Shown here in pieces: positions 35,918 to 46,920 of a stretch of DNA of 64,000 bases; position 1 is the first letter of the stretch, and each line of letters opens with the position of its first letter. Position numbers and translations under genes: made by a program. The stretch spans positions 4,960,001 to 5,024,000 of the forward strand of contig OY540812.1 in NCBI GenBank assembly GCA_961205875.1, given 5' to 3'. The notes below the pieces were generated by a model. That model did not search any database. It saw nothing but the letters and a program-made list of their open reading frames with translations, and was not told where the DNA came from. Source of the stretch: Sialis fuliginosa. Its lineage: Eukaryota; Arthropoda; Insecta; Megaloptera; Sialidae.

Positions 35918-38900
35918 AGAGCATCACGCACTTAAAGACCTTCGCGTGCTACTTCCCTTTTTAAAAACAAGTTAAAACTAAAAAAACAAATAAAAACTCA
36001 TACGCTAACAAAGAAGTAAATTGAATAGTTAATATCTCAGCTTGGTGCGATCGAGGAGACTCCAGTTTTTTTTTTAAATGTAGCTTACACTATTATCTTT
36101 AAGAGCATCACGCACTTAAAGACCTTCGCGTGCTTCTTCCCTTTTTAAAAACAAGTTAAAACTAAAAAAAAACAAATTAAAACTTATACGCTAACAAAGA
36201 AGTAAATTGAATAGTTAATATCTCAGCTTGGCGCGATCGAAGAGACTCCAATTTTTTTTTAAAATGTAGCTTACACTATTATCTTTAAGAGCATCACGCA
36301 CTTAAAGACCTTCGCGTGCTCCTTCCCTTTTTAAAAACAAGTTAAAACTAAAAAAAAACAAATTAAAACTCATACGCTAACAAAGAAGTAAATTGAATAG
36401 TTAATATCTCAGCTTGGCGCGATCGAAGAGACTCCAGTTTTTTTTTTAAATGTAGCTTACACTATTATCTTTAAGAGCATCACGCACTTAAAGACCTTCG
36501 CGTGCTCCTTCCCTTTTTAAAAACAAGTTAAAACTAAAAAAACAAATTAAAACTCATACGCTAACAAAGAAGAAAATTGAATAGTTAATATCTCAGCTTG
36601 GCGCGATCGAAGAGACTCCAGTTTTTTTTTTAAATGTAGCTTACACTATTATCTTTAAGAGCATCACGCACTTAAAGACCTTCACGTGCTCCTTCCCTTT
36701 TTAAAAACAAGTTAAAACTAAAAAAACAAATTAAAACTCATACGCTAACAAATAAGTAAATTGAATAGTTAATATCTCAGCTTGGCGCGATCGAAGAGAC
36801 TCCAGTTTTTTTTTTTAAATGTAGCTTACACTATTATCTTTAAGAGCATCGCGCACTTAAAGACCTTCGCGTGCTCCTTCCCTTTTTAAAAACAAGTTAA
36901 AACTAAAAAAACAAATTAAAACTCATACGCTAACAAAGAAGTAAATTGAATAGTTAATATCTCAGCTTGGCGCGATCGAAGAGACTCCAGTTTTTTTTTT
37001 AAATGTAGCTTACACTATTATCTTTAAGAGCATCATGCACTTAAAAACCTTCGCGTGCTCCTTCCCTTTTTAAAAACAAGTTAAATCTAAAAAAACAAAT
37101 TAAAACTCATACGCTAACAAAGAAGTAAATTGAATAGTTAATATCTCAGCTTGGCGCGATCGAAGAGACTCCAGTTTTTTTTTAAAATGTAGCTTACACT
37201 ATTATCTTTAAGAGCATCACGCACTTAAAGACCTTCGCGTGCTCCTTCCCTTTTTAAAAACAAGTTAAATCTAAAAAAACAAATTAAAACTCATACGCTA
37301 ACAAAGAAGTAAATTGAATAGTTAATATCTCAGCTTGGCGCGATCGAAGAGACTCCAGTTTTTTTTTTAAATGTAGCTTACACTATTATCTTTAAGAGCA
37401 TCACGCACTTAAAGACCTTCGCGTGCTCCTTCCCTTTTTAAAAACAAGTTAAAACTAAAAAAACAAATTAAAAATCATACGCTAACAAAGAAGTAAATTG
37501 AATAGTTAATATCTCAGCTTGGCGCGATCGAAGAGACTCCAGTTTTTTTTTTAAATGTAGCTTACACTATTATCTTTAAGAGCATCACGCACTTAAAGAC
37601 CTTCGCGTGCTCCTTCCCTTTTTAAAAACAAGTTAAAACTAAAAAAACAAATTAAAACTCATACGCTAACAAAGAAGTAAATTGAATAGTTAATATCTCA
37701 GCTTGGCGCGATCGAAGAGACTCCAGTTTTTTTTTAAAATGTAGCTTACACTATTATCTTTAAGAGCATCACGCACTTAAAGACCTTCGCGTGCTCCTTC
37801 CCTTTTTAAAAACAAGTTAAAACTAAAAAAACAAATTAAAACTCATACGCTAACAAAGAAGTAAATTGAATAGTTAATATCTCAGCTTGACGCGATCGAA
37901 GAGACTCCAGTTTTTTTTTTAAATGTAGCTTACACTATTATCTTTAAGAGCATCACGCACTTAAAGACCTTCGCGTGCTCCTTCCCTTTTTAAAAACAAG
38001 TTAAAACTAAAAAAACAAATTAAAACTCATACACTAACAAAGAAGTAAATTGAATAGTTAATATCTCAGCTTGGCGCGATCGAAGAGACTCCAGTTTTTT
38101 TTTTAAATGTAGCTTACTCTATTATCTTTAAGAGCATCACGCACTTAAAGACCTTCGCGTGCTCCTTCCCTTTTTAAAAACAAGTTAAAACTAAAAAAAA
38201 CAAATTAAAACTCATACGCTAACAAAGAAGTAAATTGAATAGTTAATATCTCAGCTTGGCGCGATCGAAGAGACTCCAGTTTTTTTTTTAAATGTAGCTT
38301 ACACTATTATCTTTAAGAGCATCACGCACTTAAAGACCTTCGCGTGCTCCTTCCCTTTTTAAAAACAAGTTAAAACTAAAAAAACAAATTAAAACTCATA
38401 CACTAACAAAGAAGTAAATTGAATAGTTAATATCTCAGCTTGGCGCGATCGAAGAGACTCCAGTTTTTTTTTAAAATGTAGCTTACACTATTATCTTTAA
38501 GAGCATCACGCACTTAAAGACCTTCGCGTGCTTCTTCCCTTTTTAAAAACAAGTTAAAACTAAAAAAACAAATTAAAAATCATACGCTAACAAAGAAGTA
38601 AATTGAATAGTTAATATCTCAGCTTGGCGCGATCGAAGAGACTCCAGTTTTTTTTTTAAATGTAGCTTACACTATTATCTTTAAGAGCATCATGCACTTA
38701 AAAACCTTCGCGTGCTCCTTCCCTTTTTAAAAACAAGTTAAAACTAAAAAAACAAATTAAAACTCATACGCTAACAAAGAAGTAAATTGAATAGTTAATA
38801 TCTCAGCTTGGCGCGATCGAAGAGACTCCAGTTTTTTTTTTAAATGTAGCTTACACTATTATCTTTAAGAGCATCACGCACTTAAAGACCTTCGCGTGCT

Positions 38901-39972
38901 CCTTCCCTTTTTAAAAACAAGTTAAAACTAAAAAAACAAATTAAAAATCATACGCTAACAAAGAAGTAAATTGAATAGTTAATATCTCAGCTTGGCGCGA
39001 TCGAAGAGACTCCAGTTTTTTTTTAAAAAGTAGCTTACACTATTATCTTTAAGAGCATCACGCACTTAAAGACCTTCGCGTGCTCCTTCCCTTTTTAAAA
39101 ACAAGTTAAAACTAAAAAAACAAATTAAAACTCATACGCTAACAAAGAAGTAAATTGAATAGTTAATATCTCAGCTTGGCGCGATCGAAGAGACTCCAGT
39201 TTTTTTTTAAAATGTAGCTTACACTATTATCTTTAAGAGCATCACGCACTTAAAGACCTTCGCGTGCTCCTTCCCTTTTTAAAAACAAGTTAAAACTAAA
39301 AAAACAAATTAAAAATCATACGCTAACAAAGAAGTAAATTGAATAGTTAATATCTCAGCTTGGCGCGATCGAAGAGACTCCAGTTTTTTTTTAAAATGTA
39401 GCTTACACTATTATCTTTAAGAGCATCACGCACTTAAAGACCTTCGCGTGCTCCTTCCCTTTTTAAAAACAAGTTAAAACTAAAAAAACAAATTAAAACT
39501 CATACGCTAACAAAGAAGTAAATTGAATAGTTAATATCTCAGCTTGACGCGATCGAAGAGACTCCAGTTTTTTTTTTAAATGTAGCTTACACTATTATCT
39601 TTAAGAGCATCACGCACTTAAAGACCTTCGCGTGCTCCTTCCCTTTTTAAAAACAAGTTAAAACTAAAAAAACAAATTAAAACTCATACACTAACAAAGA
39701 AGTAAATTGAATAGTTAATATCTCAGCTTGGCGCGATCGAAGAGACTCCAGTTTTTTTTTAAAATGTAGCTTACACTATTATCTTTAAGAGCATCACGCA
39801 CTTAAAGACCTTCGCGTGCTCCTTCCCTTTTTAAAAACAAGTTAAAACTAAAAAAACAAATTAAAACTCATACGCTAACAAAGAAGTAAATTGAATAGTT
39901 AATATCTCAACTTGGCGCGATCGAGGAGACTCCAGTTTTTTTTTTAAATGTAGCTTACACTATTATCTTTAA
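35918..39972 (+). repeat. 184-bp satellite, 22 tandem copies
   Basis: Units begin AGAGCATCACGCACTTAAAG at, for example, 35919, 36102, 36289 and on to 39789; spacing is 183-187 bp and mostly exactly 184. Each unit has CCTTCGCGTGCTCCTTCCC, an A-rich block, ACGCTAACAAAGAAGTAAAT, ATCTCAGCTTGGCGCGATCG, a T run of 8-10 and TGTAGCTTACACTATTATC. Units look well over 95% identical, with most differences in homopolymers. GAGC-(ATC)-ACGC and GCGTGCTC in each unit can pair as an imperfect stem. The array ends are marked by an inverted 20-bp repeat (GATGCAATTAAGGGCTAAGA at 35901-35920; complement at 39966-39985). No ORF. The period is close to nucleosome repeat length. Confidence 0.95.
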
Positions 39973-40945
39973 CCCTTAATTGCATGATTTTTTTTATTTT
40001 AACGAAATATTAATTTTTTGAAGCAGAAGTAGGCTAGATTTAAGGGAAAAATAGTAAAAAAAATCTTTTTTTGAAAATAAAAGTTTATTTCATTTTTTTG
40101 ACTTTGTAAACAAATGTTAACGTCATGCAATTTTATTATAATTCAAATGGTTCATAACAGAGGAGAAATATCTGCCATGAGTGTCATGGGACTTTCTTAT
40201 ACGTAGTACAGAGATTAAACAGTGTGCTTGTTTGCCATAGGTACCATGGGACTTTTTTATACGTAATACTGATAGTGAACAGTGTAGGTGAATCTAAATA
40301 ATTACATAAAAAATTTCTTTCTGGCTAAATTATAAATGTTGGAAAAAAATGTATAGGGAATAAATTATAGATAATAACATACTCGACATTTTTTATCTAA
40401 AACATTTTTTCTTAATTCAAAAATAATTCGTTAATTCAAAAATTTACAAGAGTAAACATCTAATTTCAGTTATTACGTTAAAAAAAATCACTTGTTATAT
40501 AATGGAGAGAATAATATTACCTTTTTTTTATTATTAAAATTATATTTTTATAAATTATATAATTATTATTAACTATAAACAATGAGGATATGTACATTCG
40601 TTAACAAAACTTAGTTTTATTGCTCTTTCGACAAGTGCATGATGTAAACATACGTTAACAAATAAAAACCATTACATAAATATCAGAACCGAAACAAAAA
40701 AATCAAATAAATAATATGAATCACAATGTACATACCTGGTAAACACTATACAAAAAGTTAATTAGCAAAATCACGCGTATTATAAAAATTAGACGATACT
40801 TCTTCAGCGACAATTCGCTCTAATTTAAAAAAACGGTTACTCTGATGAATGTAACAATATATTTTGTTTAATTTGCCATCCGTTCATCATTATTGATAAA
40901 TTTTCAATTTATTAGAATCTATAGATTGGTTTAATACTTGGATAA
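39973..40945 (+). other. AT-rich segment between satellite and right hAT copy
   Basis: Non-coding. Contains two copies of a CCATGGGACTT or TCATGGGACTT-type word followed by TTATACGTA (40185-40208 and 40244-40268), and several GTTAAC plus ATGCA motifs (40109-40133, 40631-40660) resembling the short segment left of the array (35886-35908). No gene. Confidence 0.5.
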
Positions 40946-40953
40946 GTAAAAAA

Positions 40954-41644
40954 CAGGGCCGGCCGAACGGCCAGGCGACCCAGGCGACAGCCTGGGGCGC
41001 TAATTTCGTGGGGGCGCCAATTATTTTAAACTTTTTTTCTATGTTCTGTTCTAGGGCGCCAAATTTAAGCTATATATATTTTTTGAATAATAGTTTTGAT
41101 TTTTTCTGCAAAATAATTCATTTTACTTAATAAAATGCTTAATATCAAAAATAAATTATTTATTAAACATTTTTTTACTAAACTTGAAAAGCACAGTGCC
41201 AAATCTGTGGGTGGCTTTGCTAATTCTTGTAACAATTCCGGTTAGTGTAGCTAGTGGTGAAAGAAGTTTTAGTAAATTAAAATAATTCATAAAAACTTAT
41301 TTGCAATCGGCTATGATAGAAGATAGGTTGAATAATTTGGCTATTCTTTCAATTGAAAATAAGGTTGTAGCAAACCTCAATTTTGAGACAGCAATCGATA
41401 ATTTTGCAGATATGAAAGCCAGGAAGAAATCTTTTATATAATTTTAGTTATATTATATATTATTTATCAATTATATGTTATATTATATTATTATATTACA
41501 CTAATGAATTAATAACAAGATAATTTTCTCACGCTTTTTTTTTTGTGCGGATAATTTTTAATGATCGTCACTGTGGCGGTGGAAAGGGGGGGGGCGTCAA
41601 AAAAAATCTCGCCTGGGGCGCCAGAATCGCAAAGGCCGGCTCTG
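40954..41644 (+). mobile_element. hAT element remnant, right copy (both ends present)
   Basis: 691 bp from CAGGGCCGGCC to GGCCGGCTCTG, the imperfect hAT-type TIRs. The left flank GTAAAAAA (40946-40953) equals the right flank of the other copy; its own right flank is GTTGTAAG, which does not match. Non-autonomous derivative with internal deletions. Confidence 0.88.
41196..41441 (+). pseudogene. hAT transposase C-terminal region, right copy
   Basis: Same 246-nt fragment as at 35385-35630, with the identical in-frame TAA after SKLK and the same end (KARKKSFI). No start codon, no catalytic residues; non-functional. Confidence 0.85.
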
Positions 41645-42203
41645 GTTGTAAGCACTTAAACTCTTAAATCATTATTATTTATTTATTGAAAATAGTACTT
41701 CTCTTTTTATGTATTAGGCATGAATAATATTCTTATGTTTATTTAAAGTATTTAATCAGTTATTAAGAACTAAGCATCATACTAATAACGTTTTTAGTTT
41801 TATAAAAAAATAAATAACCTAACCTATACCTAGGCAACAGTATATTTTAAAAGAAAACTTTGCACCAGCCATTTTCGAGTTATTTTCATATTATTCATTA
41901 TTTTCTTTATAAAAAAAAATTAAATACTGTAATTTTTAAACGTATATAATCACTGATTTAATTGTTTACTAAACATCGGTTAAGTTAGGTTAAATGACAA
42001 TTGGCCCGTTTACGTTAGTACTGATTTTTACCACTGAACGCGTCGCTACCATCGCGACACATATCAATAAGTATGTCATAAAAGTAATATGTAAATCACT
42101 TTTAAAACTAGCTCGAGTGGATAATAAAGATAATATTTGTTATGGTTATGATAATTCTGTTTTCAACTTTACACAATATGTAAATATATATGTGTGTGTG
42201 TAT

Positions 42204-43418
42204 TAGGGCATGTAAACCGGTTTTAACCGAAACCGGTTTTTTGTTAAAATTTACCAAAACCGTAAAACCGGGTTTTTCTCAAAAAACCGAAAGTCAATTT
42301 TACATATATTTTTTTGTTTCTTTAAGTGACAAATATTTTATTTTTTTACTGTTATTCATGAAGTATTTATGTTGTGAATTTATTTAAATTAAAAAAAGAG
42401 TGACATCTATAAACGAACGCGCAATGTGTAAATAAAAATATAATAACGGAGTAAATAGAATTTGAGGGTCATTTGTGAAGTGTATAATAATATGTTAATA
42501 AAGGAGATTATACCATTTCAAGTTAAAATTTGGACTAATCGGTTTCAAATTGGGAATTATAAATTCCACATTTGAGATGAAAATAAATAAATAATTTTTT
42601 TCAATATAATATAATGTATCATAATACTAAATATATTTGCTATAGCTGCAATTATGGCCTCCACATACTATCACGAGCCCCCAGATTGGAATTGTTGGCG
42701 GACCCCATTTGAAATTTTTTCTTGGTCAGGCTTTTTTTCGGCCATTCAATTAATAATTTAAATACGTAAATATACCATTCACTGACTTTTATTTTTGCTC
42801 GCCGAGCCAGATCCCCCTTAGCCCTAGACCCCCAGACTAGAGCCTTGTCCCCCCCCCCCCCAACGCACTCATATAGGGGCCACTGTTGAAATTATTATTT
42901 TACTTATTATTGTTACGATTATTAATTAATTAAGTTAACATATATTAAAGTTTTTTAATTTCAATTATTTACTGTTGTCCAAATTTTACAAATTATAATT
43001 AATGTATCATATATATTATATATCATGAGTAACATATATCGGATATAATTAACAATAATTTTCGTGATTTTTTCCCGTACAATATTTTTTAGCTACTGTA
43101 ATCGAAACTCAGTTTGAGTCATATTTAATGTCTTCACCTAGATCACTTTTAATACTAGCTTTTAAACTAACTTTACCAATTTAAAATGAATAGTTCCCAA
43201 TTTGCAATTAATAAGTCTCAATTTGAAGTTGATTATTTACAGTTTGAAAAGGTATAGTTAAATAAGTTTTATTTTTTTAATATTAATTTATTATTTTATT
43301 TAAATAGTTTAAAACATTTTTTAAACTTAATTGAAAAACCCGACTAAAAACCGGTTTTCCACTTTATGAAAAACCGAAAACCGGTTTTGGAAATTTTATC
43401 GGGTTTTTGTATGCCCTA
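42204..43418. mobile_element. 1.2-kb hAT-type element, TIR TAGGGCAT, perfect 8-bp TSD
   Basis: Left TAGGGCATGTAAACCGGTTT and right GGGTTTTTGTATGCCCTA; subterminal AACCGGTTTT words are repeated in both halves. TSD GTGTGTAT at 42196-42203 and 43419-43426. No transposase frame is left. A C-rich block at about 42640-42890 (CCCCCAGATTGG, a run of 13 or more C) looks like a different, nested repeat. Confidence 0.88.
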
Positions 43419-45162
43419 GTGTGTATGTATGTTAACACGTTACAACTAGCTATTCTTTATGAATGTTTATTTAGGTTTTACTATCAGGAAATATGTTCTA
43501 TAAAATATTTTCTTTATTATATTGCATTTATCACTTTATATAATATTTGTATGCTGGTAAAATAAATACATAAATTAAGGGGCGAATAAGTACCTACTTA
43601 AAGTATTATATTGCTAAATATAGAAATTTTTATTACCAAAACCGTTGATTTAATTCGTCCGAAACTTGGAACATGTTTTTAATTATTATTATCAATCGAT
43701 AGTAAATATAGCTTTCACATGTCCTTAAGGGTTATATGGACGGACAATCAGATACAAAAGTAGCTAAATTTTGAAATATACAAATATCTGCGTTATTAAT
43801 ATCGTAATTGATGTTATAAATAATACAAATTATAACTAGAGTCGTTAACTTACATATATGAAGCTAATTTTTCCTCTCCAATGACTATTTTGTTAAATTT
43901 ATACAAATTCTAATAAAGATAGTTTATTATTTGACACTGACTATACGGCAAATTGAACCTAACAAAAATATATTTTAAACATAATTTACGTTATTTATAG
44001 CTGCAAATTAATAAATATAGTTTATATAATTATTAAAAATACGCAATCCTGTGTTATAAATATAACAATTATTGTTATTTGTCATTATTAACATAAATAT
44101 TTCACATTCTAATTATCAGTTTTCACAACGCTATTGTCATTTTCAGGTTGGTAAATATTGCTGTCAAACACTAATAGAATATCTTGATATTTTATTATTT
44201 GTGCACTTTTAATTGCACTATGTACTAAATTTTTCTTTAATTCTCTATAAGAAACATAATATATGACCTAATTATAAAAAACAAAGATCTTTTATAATCG
44301 TTTTTTCAAAAAATACTTTGTTTACATTGTTATCAAATTTACATGCATAACAATCGTAGAGCGGGAAATTTAAAATGTTGTTGTATTATAATTTATTTCT
44401 CGGAAACGGTTTAGTGAAAACATATGATATTTTGCATAATTGTTCAACTAATCAAATACTACACTCCCTCAAAAAATTAGAAAATCGGTAGCATTTTATC
44501 AATGTGTTTTACCTAAAAAATGCCGAAAAATATCTGTTTCCCATAAGAACACATGTTAAATTTAAATCAATATAATTCCTAAACGGCTTAGTGAATCAAT
44601 TTAATATTTTGTCTATTGCATAAGAATGCTAATGGGAACATTCCAACCAATTTTCATGTATTTGGTAGCATTTTGAAATACATCCAATACATCCTTAACC
44701 ATCACTCGGAGTCACTCGTTCATTGTGAATTGAAATCTCTATACGCATTCTTTACGTTTGACAGAACCCCAAATGTTTGCCGCTTGGTGGCGCTAGGAGT
44801 ATTGCTATGCTATTGAACGATTCAAGGGGAAATCATGTGTATTTGTTAACTTTATTTTACCTGCCTTAACGGTAACATATACACATGATTTTTTGTGCAC
44901 ATCTATGGCACAGTTTGGTATAAGTTTCATTCACCTTTTATAATAAAAATTTAAAAAACGTACAATTTTCGATGTTCACGTATTAATATATAGATTATCA
45001 AAATGTAAAATTGAAACATTTTAAACGATATTCTTCTTTAAACAGAACAGTAATACATAGCTTTAAAGTTATAATTTAAAATGGTGATTTCAAGAAGGAA
45101 AGGGGGTAAAAATACTAATTGAATTTATTTTCTCCCTTACACAGACACTTAATAATGTATAT

Positions 45163-45678
45163 CAAGGTATATAAAGACAAGGTAGTCTCATCAGCTCCTT
45201 GACCAATCAGCGTTGATGCGGGAATTGACGTCACCACGAAGACATATTCAAATGTTAGAAATGTATAATAGAATATTAATTGCAAAAAAGTCCTTTATTT
45301 ATTCTTTTTTTCGTATTTTGTTATATTTTACCAACAAATACAGTCAAAGAAGTAAAAATTTGACATTGCAAAATCATATCACAGACAATTTGGTCTATTT
45401 GGTAAGTGTCATTTTTACTATTCTTAAGTTAGCAATACGTACTGTGATTCTGACAGCTTTTTATGATTTTGCAATATCGAATTTGTACTTCTTTGATTGT
45501 ATGTGTTGTAAAAATACCAAAAAATACAAAAACAAGAATAAATAAAGGATATTTTTTGCAATTGATATTTTATTACACATTTATAACATTTGAATATGTC
45601 TTCGTGGTGACGTCAATTCCCGCGCCAACGCTGATTGGTCAAGGAGCTGATAAGACTACCTTGTCTTTATATACCTTG
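45163..45678. mobile_element. second full-length copy of the foldback family
   Basis: Starts CAAGGTATATAAAGACAAGG and ends CTTTATATACCTTG, with inverted arms matching 28829-29325. The arms carry GACGTCA, TTCCCGCGCC and a CTGATTGG/CCAATCAG box. I see no matching 9-bp duplication at its edges, so it is older or rearranged. It lies about 120 bp upstream of the nAChR start-codon exon's donor (in plus coordinates, just below it), inside intron 1. Short ORFs over it are not genes. Confidence 0.8.
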
Positions 45679-45803
45679 TGCTGATACATAGTAATTAACA
45701 GTTAAGATGGGATAATAAAATTATAGAAGTGACGATAAGTAAGATTTATGGTTGTGTCTACGATTTAGTTATAATAACATAAATAATAGTGTGCAATACT
45801 CAC

Positions 45804-45848
45804 GTAAAATGACTGTCCGCATCCCGGCAAGACGCAAGAGCTGGGAGT
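45804..45848 (-). CDS. nicotinic acetylcholine receptor alpha-type subunit, start-codon exon
   Basis: On the minus strand a pyrimidine-rich tract ending TTTTCAG at 45849-45850 is followed by a 45-nt exon and a strong donor GTGAGT at 45798-45803. ATG lies at 45822-45820 with G at -3 (GCCGGGATGC), and codes M-R-T-V-I-L plus the first base of a Leu codon. Joined to the exon at 17019-17179, the split codon C|TG restores the frame and gives MRTVILLVCAALVEV, a textbook signal peptide: one Arg, then a hydrophobic core. That fit is the main reason for accepting so short an exon. The 26 nt before ATG would be 5' UTR; they are also open in frame, so an upstream start cannot be excluded. The product would be a membrane subunit of a pentameric acetylcholine-gated cation channel at synapses, a target family of neonicotinoids and spinosyns. 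The acceptor implies at least one further 5' exon at higher coordinates; I could not identify it. Confidence 0.72.
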
Positions 45849-45967
45849 CTGAAAACAAACAAGCACATGTCATTGTGTGAGGTGTCAACCGCATAACAGC
45901 CGAGCGGAAGCTACCCTCACGCTGTGTCATTACATAATAGTGGCATTTCATTATATACGCGACACAT

Positions 45968-45982
45968 CTCTCTCTCTCTCTA
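45968..45982. repeat. short (CT)n microsatellite 5' of the nAChR start exon
   Basis: TCTCTCTCTCTCTC about 120 bp upstream (minus strand) of the start-codon exon; on the coding strand it is a GA tract. A regulatory role (GAGA-type site) is possible but unproven. Confidence 0.6.
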
Positions 45983-46209
45983 TCATTTTATTTTACTCCC
46001 CGACCAATGTACTCGTACATATGTGAGTGGTAGGTACCTACCTATATATATGTAACTTTTAAATATTGCAGAGTTATTAATATTTTTAATGTTCGCATTT
46101 ATTTAATCTGTACGATTAAATTGAAAAAAAGCTGCCATTAGTGCCACGGTACTTATACGTAAAATAATACAGATAGATAATACAGATTTCTGTATGATAG
46201 TCGATAAAA

Positions 46210-46920
46210 TAGGTTTTTAGTTTCGTATTTGCACGATAAATATCATTAAACTAACCTAACCTATCGCGTTTACAAATGTCACACACCCATTTTTTTAATC
46301 TAATAAATAGCTTATGTCCTTTCTAAGGATGCAAGCTATCTCCCAGCCAAGTTTCATCAAGATCGGTAAAACCATGAAAAGGTAACTTTTAGTTTCGTAT
46401 TTGCACGATAAATATCATTAAACTAACCTAACCTATCGCGCGTACAAATGTCACACACCAATATTTTTTTAAATCTAATAAATAGCCTATGTCCTTTCTA
46501 AGGATGCAAGCTATCTCCCTGCCAAGTTTCATCAAGATCGGTAAAACCATGAAAAGGTAACTTTTAGTTTCGTATTTGCACGATAAATATCATTAAACTA
46601 ACCTAACCTATCACGCGTACAAATGTCACACACACATTTTTTTAATCTATTAAATAGCATATGTCCTTTCTCAGGATGCAAGCTACCTCCGTGCCAAGTT
46701 TCATCAAGATCGGTATAACCGTGAAAAGGTAACTTTTAGTTTCGTATTTGCACGATAAATATCATTAAATTAACCTAACCTATCACGCGTACAAATGTTA
46801 TACACCCATATTTTTTTAATCTAATAAATAGCCTATGTCCTTCCTCAGGATGCAAGCTATCTCCCTGCCAAGTTTCATCAAGATCGGTTTAACCGTGAAA
46901 AGGTAACTTTCGCATTTATA
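46210..46920 (+). repeat. tandem array, 4 units of about 174 bp
   Basis: Units start TTTTAGTTTCGTATTTGCAC at about 46213, 46387, 46562 and 46736. They contain AACTAACCTAACCTATC, TGTCACACACCCAT, GATGCAAGCTATCTCCC and GTTTCATCAAGATCGGT. The array ends in CGCATTTATAATATTAGTAT, the lepidopteran RTE-type tail, so the unit is derived from the 3' region of such an element (compare 51842-52055, opposite strand). Confidence 0.9.

Larger units (their letters stand above)
17180..45803 (-). other. intron 1 of the nAChR gene (about 28.6 kb)
   Basis: This is the interval between the donor GTGAGT at 45803 and the acceptor TTTGCAG at 17180, read on the minus strand. The splice ends are canonical and keep the signal peptide in frame. 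I see no other coding exon of this gene inside it on either strand. It contains MITEs, hairpins, a truncated LINE, the 184-bp satellite and two hAT remnants, all listed separately. Stretches in it without anything I can name include 18,000-19,460, 24,050-27,330, 29,340-30,400 and 33,270-34,620; these are AT-rich with stop codons in all frames. Confidence 0.7.

Noticed and set aside
35918..39972. CRISPR-like array
   Set aside because: Repeats are contiguous 184-bp units without unique spacers in a eukaryotic genome; this is a satellite.
42190..42387. 65-codon ORF beginning in a GT microsatellite
   Set aside because: Starts in (GT)n and runs into the end of a hAT element; low-complexity origin.
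44616..44816. 66-codon ORF ending in CRLVALGVLLCY
   Set aside because: No start context, no homology I can name; contains a CTCF-like or repeat word (TGGTGGCGCTAGG), more likely transposon sequence.
45213..45684. ORFs of 110 and 73 codons on the plus strand
   Set aside because: They lie entirely within the foldback transposon copy, whose other copies have different, broken frames.
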